A stretch of DNA of 64,000 nucleotides from Membranipora membranacea. Taxonomy: Eukaryota > Bryozoa > Gymnolaemata > Cheilostomatida > Membraniporidae. The stretch covers positions 13,008,062-13,072,061 of the forward strand of contig OU612074.1 in assembly GCA_914767715.1 (NCBI GenBank), written 5' to 3'. The translations under genes and the position numbers were made by a program. The notes under the pieces are model-generated. The model saw only the letters and a list, made by a program, of their open reading frames with translations, searched no databases and was not told the DNA's origin. Positions 25,133 to 37,100 of the stretch are shown here, piece by piece. Each line of letters starts with the position of its first letter. Positions within the stretch are counted from its first letter, which is position 1.

Positions 25133-28128
25133 TGGTAGCGGAGTAATTTACAAAAGAGAGTTGTCTTGGCTGTCATACAGTAGGTAATATGTGTAGAAAT
25201 AAGCTTAGCAAGCCTCGCAGGCAATGCAGAAAATAATTTAGAGAAAAACAAAGGTTGGCCTCTAACCTGTGGTGACAAGTGTTTCCCAAACTGGATTTAC
25301 TCAAATCCTTTACTAAATCAGGGTGGTAGGTTTGAAAATACATGACCTTTATAAAGTGAACCTGTAGACCCCTTGAAAGCCGGGTTTTCAAAAAAGACGA
25401 ATCAGAGACAAACGGAAGGCTCCCCTTCTACCCAACAACAAAAGGTACCAGAGGGTCTAAATTGTAGTTGAGCCACTATTAGATCTTGAAGAAATGTTGG
25501 AATTTTCGAACCAAGAAAGTGTCGTATAACTATAAACTTAGATATTCTAGCAATAATTGTCTCCTCTTATTTGTTGATTGCCACAAACTTTGCCCCCTCC
25601 CAACCAATAACACTGCCATACGGAACTTTGCTCCCACAAGTTATTGAATATGTCCCACAAAAGTATAATAATACAATTTGCGAACTCAGATGTGAGTCGA
25701 TCAGTTTGAAACGAGCGCAGAAGTTGCTTGCAGCTATTTACTGATGGCCAATGTATGAATATGTTATTATTATTATTATTATTTAACATAAATGGATAAA
25801 CTAGACAGGTTGGAGAAAAATCTATATGGTAAAAAAAAAACCCAATGCTGCTCAATTATGGCAGCGGTAAGTTATGGTTGACGAAGGGAGGCTGCGGAAT
25901 ATTGCTTTTTTTCTGCTGATTCTAAAGATACAAATCACAAAACGTTGGTTACCACTGGGATTTTTCTACGATACTCTTACGCGATTGTAAAAGAAATCTG
26001 AGAAATGGTTAAAATTAATGCTTATGTCTGTCAATAACGAGATGGCTAAGGACGGTAAAAAGGATGGAGAATGGACAGATTTTCACTGGAAACCTTGTCA
26101 TATCCGTACAGGTTGCTGGTAAGGTCATTTCTTTATCAGCTTGTTTATAATGGAATGTCACTAGCAGTGACCCCCGAATAGTTTGTGTCCTACTCAACCT
26201 CTTATGCAGATCCAGGAGCTGTAAGGGTGCGCTGTCCTTACAAGTTGTGGTGGGTATTTGTGATCACTTAGAAGTACTACGCTACTTCGTTGCAACTTAT
26301 TAACTGGTTTATTAGATAGCAAAACTTCTTATATATAAGAGACATAAAATATCTAAACCATTAGTAATACAGCAGTTCATTTATGATGGTGACAAAAGGT
26401 AGTCAGGATACAGCGAGCAAATGAGTGACAGCACAAACAGTCATGAATCTTGGCACATTCTCAAACATGATGACATATTAATGATGATGATATGAATTTG
26501 TCTATTCACATCAGATGTCTTCCTTACAGAGCAGCACTTTATACTTACAGGAGGTAAGTTGGGACCGGATATTTCATTAATGGGAAATGGAAATCTTCTA
26601 TTTTTTCTGATCTGAGCTGTTCATCTTATACGTGATATTTATGGACCAACAGTCCAACATAGTATCTGAGTATTGTATTATCTACTCATACCCTTGATTA
26701 ATCACAATTGTCGTTTGAACTCCTTGAAATTGTGAAAATGTTTAGACCCATTAAAAGGTTTTTAGTATTTTAATCTGGTTAGCTAACTGAATTGTTACCC
26801 AAGATTTATGAGAGGATTTTTTCAGACAAACCCAACCTCCATTCTTTTAAGTAAAGATTTTTTTTACGTATTATTTTTGATTAAATTATTTTTTATTGAT
26901 CGATAGGCAAACCCAATCTCCGTTTTTAGGCCCACGCCTAGCCACATCGCCCAAGTGATTAACCCTGTTGCATATAAAACAGGGTGAACATCAAGGCTCA
27001 TGAGTTCTTTTTAAAGAGCCCTCAAGAGCATACCCTTTTGGAGCTATCACGCCTCTCTGGATTTGATATATTCTGTTCTTTTGTGGAACTACAGTGCACT
27101 GGATACTTTGATGGTATGGCAAAGTATAGCTCGTTTTGTTTTTTGCGATGGCTGTTTCAATTTAAGTTTATTATTTGTAAAAATATAGTCATTAGTAAAT
27201 TGAGGTAACGTCTAACGTACCAAAGTTCAAAAAGAAATGTGCTAGACAAATTTGAGTAGATAAACAAAACACTTTTTTGTAACGAGTTGCCCCTTTCCTC
27301 AAATAAGTATTAGCTGAATTGGTAAACTTTGCTTACTTCCTGACAGACTTTGCATACTGCCGACTCCAGAGAACATCAGTAGGCTAGTCGGGGACACAAA
27401 AACTTTTTGATGATGAAACATCAACAGTTTGTGGGCTTCATTTTATTCAATGGGAACACCATCGTGCTTGCCGCTTCTACGAAAAAAAACGACGAGGTGC
27501 AGAGGTATCAATTTGAGGCAAAGCTTCTCATTGAATTCAGAGACTAAATACACCCAAAGGGGACGGGGGCCGGAACAAGCCATCAAGAAAACTCCTAAAG
27601 GGTCAGTGGCAGAGCCATTGCCCAATCTCGCTATCAGATGAATTAATGCCAATTAGTTATCATGTTGGTGAAAGCCTTATTAAGGTCTGTGTATGGATAT
27701 GGTTTATTAGGAAAAGGATAAGAGGAAAAATGATTAACAAATAAATAATATACAAAATATGTACAAATATGTACAAAATAACAAGTTTATGATTCCGTTG
27801 CTACTTTTCTGATAATCTCCAATACAAAATGTGGTGTAACGAGATCATAGTGAATATAGTAGGTGTTATAATCACTAAATACTATTAAAAGTATATGAAT
27901 TATTCCTAAAAACAAACGCTGGTTAATACAGGAGCTTGAGCCTTAACAAGTGTACCGACTGGTTTGTTGATCAACTTGACTTTGAACAGAAAGAAGATTT
28001 AAAAATCTATATGCAAAATACATTTACTTACAACAACTACAATATACTATGATCCTGCATAAAAATAGAATGCAACAAATGATACTGTTAGATAAAGATG
28101 ACTGTAAATAACCAGGATATCCAGTCAC
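25133..28128. other. Non-coding, no gene seen
   Basis: Intergenic DNA with an (ATT)n microsatellite near 25765-25784 and chance ORFs only. The 3' UTR of the minus-strand ankyrin gene probably occupies the right end; TTTATT at 27703-27708 could be its poly(A) signal on the minus strand. Confidence 0.4.
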
Positions 28129-31100
28129 TCATGTATGTGTGTTGACTTGGTCCGCTCCTTGCTGACCTTCTCCTGCTACCTGTTCTCTTAGTCGTATGAT
28201 TTCGGATCGCTGCTGCTCTATAAACTTTTTCAAACTGGGTTTAGCACTCGAGATGAGCATCAGATCAGCATCTACAGATAAAGAATTCAGACATGATCTA
28301 TTTGAAAAATATTTTCCTATTGATTTATTTACGGTTTAACTTATATTACAACAGGGATCAAATTATATCGAGATCTTGACGGTTTTAAAATTCCCCAAGT
28401 GGATGGGGTAAAAATAATGAGGGCACAACAAAGACTAGTTCTTTCCGATCTTGGGAAACCGGTATAATTTCCTTTCAAGAAGGTTTTAACGATTTTTGCT
28501 GCTATTCTAATTCACAGCCAGCCCTATATGGCGTTCGGGATGGCGATCGCGGCCATAGGCGGTCGACTGCCTACGGCTGCGTTCACATTCCCGAACGCCA
28601 TTAAGGGCTCGCTGGATTTTGTTTAAGCTTTCTTTGTGCAATAGTGGGCACAAGAGTGCTGCTGAATTGAACTGTTGAATTAGTTTAAGCGCTCAAACTG
28701 TGTCGGGGTAGCTTGCAATGAAATGCCTCTTTCAGCTATCCCGTCACAATTTGAGCGTTTAAACTACCGCTGAATGTGCGAGTGAGTTAGAGCACTGCAA
28801 AGATAATTCACATTACTCTTGTAAAAATCAAATTCCAATCAAAGCTCCCTTCATGAAACCAGCCGAATATTTCTTAAGCTGGGTCTTGGGTCGGAGTATA
28901 CGGTTCACATCATATAGGTCTGATAATCCTTTATTCATTAACCAAGGAGGTACATTGTATGTCAATGGTCCTAGCAGGTGCAAATTAAAATATTGTGAGC
29001 TTGTAAAGGCTAAAAATATTTCTCACACTGTTTATATTCGTCCAATATCTGCTCAGCTTTGATATACTGCTCTCTTGGCAGTCCCTCTATGATTTTAAGC
29101 TGGTGTTCTGGTGAAAGGCTGTCCAAAATATCCATCACAGTTTTAGTATAACCATCCAGTAATGCTTTGTGTATAGCTGTAAATGTAAGCATAATATATC
29201 ACTGTTTATTATGGATAGAATTTGGACAGATCTCAAATGTATCATCACATGTAGGATCAGTTGGTTGTAACAAACTGGTAGAGACTACATCGTTTTAAAT
29301 TCAAATATATAATGTAGAACCTCCAAGTTAACCACAATGGTTTCAACTGTTGCCAAAACATTTCCCAAGATTTTAACCAACGGTAGTCACTACAAGTCTG
29401 ATCTTGAATGATAAATATTACCTTTACTGTAGTCTTTGCTTAGATCCTCTTCTAGCCTATTCTTCTCCCTCTCAACCTTTCCTTTCACATTATCTGCATT
29501 GAGAATGGTGTCGGTGTCAGAATCTTGTGCTCCAAGTTTTTTGAGAACATTGCTTCGCTCATTCACAACAGCAGCGTATTCCACACTAGAGTTGTTTTTC
29601 CCAAAGACCACTTCTAAGTCACCTTGTGCGGTTTCCAGTGCTTTCTCTGCACTTGCTAAATCCTGTTGTTCCTGGTACACAGCTGCTTGTGCAGTTAGCA
29701 CCTTTGCAGAATGAAATTTGGATTTGTTGTTACTGAAGATATCATGGGCTCTTCGATAATGTTGCATGGTCTTTTCAGAATCTTCTTTGTTCTTTCTTGA
29801 GATCGCACCTCGTATCATCTCCAGTCTAGCAAAGTCAAAATGATCTGAGTTGCTTGGATGTGATGAAGTCAAATTTTTTCGCGTGACTTCATACCACTGA
29901 TTTGGGTTGGTTCTCAGGGCAGTGACATTTGATGCAGTGGATCCTGCACTATCGTCTGTGATATGTTGTTCAAGCATTTCATCCTCCGGCAATCGGTCCA
30001 TCTCAGGTTCTGCATGAACAGATTTGGCATATACTTCTCCTAGACCCAGAAGTATATCAGTCTCAACAGAGCATCCCGTTTCACTTCCTGTATCAGCATT
30101 CTCGTATTTCTTTTTAACAGCTGCGAGTATTGACGATGCCTTTGATAGATACCTTGACATATTGAAATTAACCCCTAGGTCGTAGAGAATTGTAACCTTA
30201 GTCTGCAGATCAGTGTCCTGGTCTATGACTAAACGCAAACCGAGGGCCCGAGATTTGTTAAAATATTGCTTTGATGGCTCCTTATAACCTGCGAAGGATA
30301 ACATTTCTGCTATTGCAAAAACACAATGTGCGATTTCTCTAGAAGGATTGTTCACATAATTTAGCTTTTCTGTGTAACAGCATTCATCAAATCCGTCAAG
30401 CAACTTGTTATCGTGACACTTTCCAGCTGTTGCTACAAGAACAATGAGCTCTTTCAGCACATCCAAAAGCATGATGAGAGGCATCTTCTTGTTTAAGTAG
30501 GTCCTGCCCAACAACTTGGCGAGCTCAAATTTTACTAGAGCATTAGTGTATTTGTTATCCATTTCGATTCCAGATGTTTTCCCTTTACTTCCCTTCATTC
30601 TACGCTTTCTGATCATTGATGTAGCTGCTTCCAGCTTCAGTTTAGCAGCCTCCACTTGACCCTCCTCCTCGAAGCACCGAGCAATTCCTCGATAAATGTC
30701 GATAATAAAACTGTTCGAGAGGCACATACGCTCTTTACCATCAATGAGCTGTTGATAAAGTTCTGAGGCTAGCTGATATTCTCTACTCTGAAGATAGGAC
30801 CTAGCTTTAGCATATATAACTTCTGTACTGGTTGTTGGCTTTATTTTATCTGATGCGTGTTTTATCACATATGCCCATCGACATGCGAAAAAGTTTGCCA
30901 TGATGTTACTGACTGGATCATCAGATTGGGCCTTGCTGTCGATCAGTTGTACCAGCTGTTTACGACTAGCATCCTCAGTGAGAGAGAAATGATTGTGCAT
31001 AGTCAACAGCCCTTCACATAACATAAGGAACTCATTCGCTGACATTGTCCACAGATTTGTGTCACCGAATACAAGTGTTTGAGTTGAGCTCAGTACTCCT

Positions 31101-34100
31101 GTTACTGATGCTGTTGCTCTTGACTCACCCTGATGGGTAAACTGACTGCTGGAAGAATCCATCCACAGATAGCATCTTAGTCTAGCGAAACATGCATAGG
31201 AGAGTAATTGTTGTAAGCGAAATAGACATGAATTCGGATCGGCAGATGAAGATTGACTCTGAAAGGTAAGGTAAGTATGTTGTAGTAAAATGGACAAATT
31301 GAGGTGAAGGAGAGACGGAAATCTATAGAGTGACCGCTTCACATCAAGAGAAAATCCAGCAGCATACTCGTCATAATCTGGGCTGAACTTGTGCTTCTTC
31401 AGGTCTTTGATGAGCATTCTAATATTGGCTTTCAGTCTAGCCTCATTTTGATTATTGTTAATTATTTGCTTTCCAGCATTGAATATGTTGAGAAGCTCTT
31501 CACCTCTCCCATAGGAATATAGTAGACTTGTGAATTGGAGCATCGCTGTGACATCACCAGTTTCAGCGTCTTCTCCGGGGTTTAGCCATGCGTTTTCATA
31601 ATCTCGTAGCAGCTGTTTGGGAGTTTTGATGAAACGATTTGGGGACTTCTCATTTCCTGTAGGGATATTTCCTGCAGTTGCAGTTATACCATCAAACTGG
31701 TAACCATGGTTTCTAGCATCCACATACCACCCGTTTAACTCTCCAATATTGAGTGAGTTGAGTTTTGTCTCGCAAAGAGCGCCTATGAGAAAATAAGTTA
31801 ACACGGCAAGCTTCTCGAAGAACTTCAGTATTTGCGGAGATGATGCTTCTATAATGAATGCATATTCAATATCGGAGTATGGTGTGGCTTCCTCTCTTCC
31901 TAAAGATCCTAAGCCAATGACAGCAAATGGGCAAGGTGGCTGTGTGATATCCCCATTCATAGCTGCCAATAGGTTGACAGCACTCTCCATCACGTTCTGT
32001 GCAAGTTCCGTCATCATATAGTTAGACTGACTTATTACTGCTCTTAGTGGCTCTAAGGGCTCTAGGCTCCGCACTGCTGACACTTTCTCTCTCAAGGTTC
32101 TCCTAATACTACTGAGCTTGATGTGGAGTGCGTCAACTGTCTCATAGAAAACTTTCTGTTCTAACTCACAATTATCGCCTATATACTTTCTCAGGATATT
32201 CCAGGCTTTCTTATTCAACTCAAGCTCTATGTTTGGACTATACGTTACTCCTGCTGAGTTGTAAAGATGAAAGGCCTAAAAAGATTCATAATAATAATAA
32301 TAATGAATGAACTGCGAATCATAGGAAAACTCTTTTACATCAGTGGAATTGGTGAGTAAATTATGAAAATAAAGTATAAAATAAACAGATGGGTCTCATA
32401 TTATTATAAATGGAGTGCTCTTAAGCTGAATGAAGACAGAATATTACTGTCCACAGTGCAAGCTCCATGTAACTTTTGTAACTTAGCTTAACCACTGGCC
32501 TCTGTTATGTTCACAAATTCATTTCGCTTCGGGTGTTTGGTTCCGTGGTCCAAATCTTGATTAGCTGTTGGTGTCCTGACCACAGCCAGCCCTTAAAAGC
32601 GTTCGGGATGGCGATCGCGGCCGTAGGCGGTCGTTAAGGGGGTGGGTGGGAAGCTAGGAAACGCAATTTATTACTTTTTTAACTTTAGCACCTGTTTACA
32701 GCACATTTGCCTCATCTTACAGAGTTCTCACCCTGTTTTTCAGATTCCTCATGTATGTTGTCACATCAATAAAATATCATAAATTTGCAGACTTATTAAC
32801 GGTTGTCTTCTCCTATGTCTGGACATTCTCAGACACGGCACTTTTCGGAGACTGCTAGCTTGTTTAAAATGAATAAGACTTGTTATATCTTATTAGGAGT
32901 TATCTATTCGGTCAGATTTTATTGTCATGGGAAGACAACTATTTAATAAGCATGGGAAAATATAGGGAAAAAAGAAGAAAATCTCAAATCATAACATATA
33001 ACATAGCCTAAGGACCATTTCTAGCGAGCCTTAATTTACATAAATCATTTTCGAGTCTCCGAAAAGTGCCGTGTCTGAGAATGCCCAGACATAGGAGAAG
33101 ACAACCATTAATAGGTCTGCAAGTTTACGTTTTGATGTATGTTTTAAGGTATGAGGAATTTGAAAAACAGGGTTAGAACTTTGTGAGAGGAGGCAAAAGT
33201 GCTGTAAACAGGTACTAAAGTTAAAAAAGTGATAAATTGCAAAAAGCGGAGTTTCCTAGCTACCCACCCACCCCCTTAACGACCGCCTACGGCCGCGATC
33301 GCCATCCCGAATGCTTTTAAGGGCTGGCTGTGGTCCTGACAACCAATCAGAATGGAGAATCGATCGGGATTACCTTTAAGGCATTATGCCAACATTTATC
33401 CGTTGCAAACTTCTGTTCATAGTTTTCAGCTAAAGCACTCAGATAAGGCTTCTGGGATTCGAAATCTCTCATTCCTTTCATGATGTAGGTTTGTTGAAAG
33501 TCTGTTCTCAGCTTTTGCAAAGCCTTGATCTATAAATTAAACAATAAAACTTGTGTTACTTCATTTTCCTTTAACAACTGTTACCTTCACATAATTATTA
33601 AAATGAAGAAATAATGTAATCAACAACTTGAAAAAAGTATCTCGGGTTATGTCATGTTATGATGATTGATTAGTGGAGGATAGAGTTATCCACAAAATGT
33701 AATGATTACCGCAAAAGAATATAGCATACTCACAACCTTTTCAGTTCTCCAAGCAGCCTCATATTCTAGTAGGGTTGTGATCACATCTGCATGACCTCTT
33801 TGTGATGCAAGCTGAACAGGAGTCAGTCCCATATGACTTTGCACTGATAAAAGTTGCAGCTGCTGCTCATGTGTAAAATAGTCTAATTGAGCTTTAACTG
33901 TGTCTGTATGACCCGAAATTGAGGCATTGTGGATGGCTGTCAGACCAAAGATAGTCCGTGTTAATATGAGCTGTAGCCTTTGTTCCGGAGTGAGATGGTC
34001 CAACAAAGCTGTAACTGTGTCTGTATGGCCATATTGTGATGCATTGTGAATAGATGTCCTGCCTTCATTATCTTGTATGAATATGAGCTGTAACTTCTGT

Positions 34101-37100
34101 TCGGGCGTAAGAAAGTCGAACAAAGCTTTTATTGTGTCTGTGTGACCATCCAATGAAGCACCATGAACAGTAGTCCTGCCAACATCACTTTGTGTGAAAA
34201 TCAGCTGCACCTTCTGTTCGGGTGTAAGAATGTCCAACAAAGCCTTAATTGTGTCTGTATGACCATTTGATGATGCATTGTGAATAGCTGTACTTCCGTC
34301 GTTACATTGTGTAAGTATGAGCTGTAGCTTCTGTTCTGGTGTGAGATAGTCCAACAAAGCTGTTATTGTGTCTGTATGACCATTTTGAGATGCATGATGA
34401 ACAGCAGTCCTGCCATCATTGTCTTGTGTGAAAATGAGCCGTACCTTCTGTTCTGGTGTGAGATAGTCCAACAAAGCTGTTATTGTGTCTGTATGACCAC
34501 TCAATGATGCATCATGAACAGCAGTCCCGCCATAATTTCCTTGTGTGAAAATGAGTTGTACGTTCTGTTCTGGTGTGAGATAGTCTAGCAAAGCTGTTAT
34601 TGTGTCTGTATGACCATTTTGTGATGCATGACGAACAGCAGTCCTGGATACATTACTTTGTGTGGAAATGAGCCATACCTTCTGTTCTGGTGTGAGATAG
34701 CCTAGCAAAGCCGCCACTGTGTCTGTATGACCATTTTGTGATGCATAATGAAGAGCAGTACTGCCAACATTACATTGCATGAAAATGAGTTGTACCTTCT
34801 GTGGTGTGAGATAGTGTAGCAAAGCTGTTATTGTGTCTGTATGACCATTTTGTGATGCATGTTGAACAGCAGTCCTGCCAAATTTAATATCTGCGACAAT
34901 GAGTTGTACCCTCTGTTCTGGTGTGAGATAGTCTAGCAAAGCTGTTATTGTGTCTGTATGATCATTTTGTGATGCATAATGAACAGCAGTCCTGCCAACA
35001 TTACTTTGTGTGACAATGAGTTGTACCTTCTGTTCTGGAGTGAGATAGTCTAGCAAAGCTGTTACTGTGTCTGTATGACCATTTTTTGATGCATAATGAA
35101 CAGCAGTACTGCCAACATTACATTGCATGAAAATGAGTTGTACCTTCTGTTCTGGTGTGAGATAGTCTAGCAAAGCTGTTATTGTGTATGTATGATGATT
35201 TTGTGATGCATAATGAACAGCATTCCTGCCATGATTTTCTTGTGTGACAATGAGTTGTACCTTCTGTTCTGGTGTGAGGTAGTCTAGCAAAGCTGTTACT
35301 GTGTCTGTATGACCATTTTGTGATGCATAATGAAGAGCAGTACTGCCAACATTACATTGCATGAAAATGAGTTGTACCTTCTGTTCTGGTGTGAGATAGT
35401 CTAGCAAAGCTGTTATTGTGTCTGTATGATGATTTTGTGATGCAAAATGAACAGCATTCCTGCCATGATTTTCTTGTGTGACAATGAGTTGTACCTTCTG
35501 TTCTGGTGTGAGGTAGTCTAGCAAAGCTGTTACTGTGTCTGTATGACCATTTTGTGATGCATAATGAACAGCAGTACTGCCAACACAACATTGCCTGAAT
35601 ATGAGTTGTACCCTCTGCTCTGGTGTGAGATAGTCTAGCAAAGCTGTTATTGTGTCTGTATGACCATTTTGTGATGCACGTTGAACAGCAGTCCTGCCAA
35701 ATTTAATTTGTGCGACAATGAGTAGTACCCTCTGTTCTGGTGTGAGATAGTCTAGCAAAGCTGTTACTGTGTCTGTATGACCACTCAATGATGCATGATA
35801 AATGAGTTGTACCCATTGCTCTGGTGTGAGATAGTCTAGCAAAGCCGCCACTGTGTCTGTATGACCATTAAACGATGCTTCATCAACAGCATTCCTGCCA
35901 TGATTTTCTTGTGTGACAATGAGTTTTACCTTCTGTTCTGATGTGAGATGGTCTAGCAAAGCTGTTACTGTGTCTGTATGACCATTTTTTGATGCATAAT
36001 GAACAGCAGTACTGCCAACATTACATTGCATGAAAATGAGTTGTACCTTCTGTTCTGGTGTGAGATAGTCTAGCAAAGCTGTTATTGTGTCTGTATGACG
36101 ATTTTGTGATGCATGATGAACAGCAGTCCTGCCATCATTACATTGCATGAAAATGAGTTGTGCCTTCTGTTCTGGTGTGAGATAGGCTAGCAAAGCTGTT
36201 ATTGTGTCTGTATGATGATTTTGTGATGCATAATGAACAGCAGTCCTGCCATCATTACATTGCATGAAAATGAGTTGTGCCTTCTGTTCTGGTGTGAGAT
36301 AGTCTAGCAAAGCTGTTATTGTGTCTGTATGATGATTTTGTGATACATAATGAACAGCAGTCCTACCATCATTTTCTTGTGTTGAAATGAGTTGTACCCT
36401 CTGCTCTGGTGTGAGATAGTTTAGCAAAGCTGTTACTGTGGCTGTATGACCATTATGGGATGCATGATGAACAGCAGTCTCGCCAACATTATCTTGTTTG
36501 AAAATGAGTTGTACCTTCTGTTCTGGTGTGAGATAGTCTAGCAAAGCTGTTACTGTGGCTGTATGACCATTTTGTGATGCATAATGAACAGCAGTCCTGC
36601 CAACATTACGTTGTGTGATAATGAGTTGTACCTTCTGTTCTGGTGTGAGATAGTCTAGCAAAGCCACCACTGTGTCTGTATGACCATTTTGTGATGCGTC
36701 ATGAACAGCAGTCCTGCCAACATTACTTTGTGTGGAAATGAGTTGTACCTTCTGTTGTGGTGTGAGATAGTCTAGCAAAGCTGTTATTGTGGCTGTACGA
36801 CCATATTGTGATGCGTAATGAACAGCAGTCCTGCCAACATTACTTTGTGTATCAATGAGTTGTACCTTCTGTTCTGGTGTGAGATAGTCTAGCAAAGCTG
36901 TTATTGTGTCTGTATGACCATTTTGTGATGCATAATGAACAGCAGTCCTGCCAACATTACTTTGTGTGACAATGAGTTGTACCTTCTGTTCTGGAGTGAA
37001 ATAGTCTAGCAAAGCTGTTACTATGTCTGTATGACCATTTTTTGATGCATAATGAACAGCAGTACTGCCAACATTACATTGCATGAAAATGAGTTGTACC

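Noticed and set aside
33686-33733. C-terminal residues VSMLYSFAVIITFCG at the end of the ankyrin ORF
   Set aside because: They lie after a strong donor (gtgagt at 33733); the frame continues correctly in the exon at 33529, so they are intron read-through.
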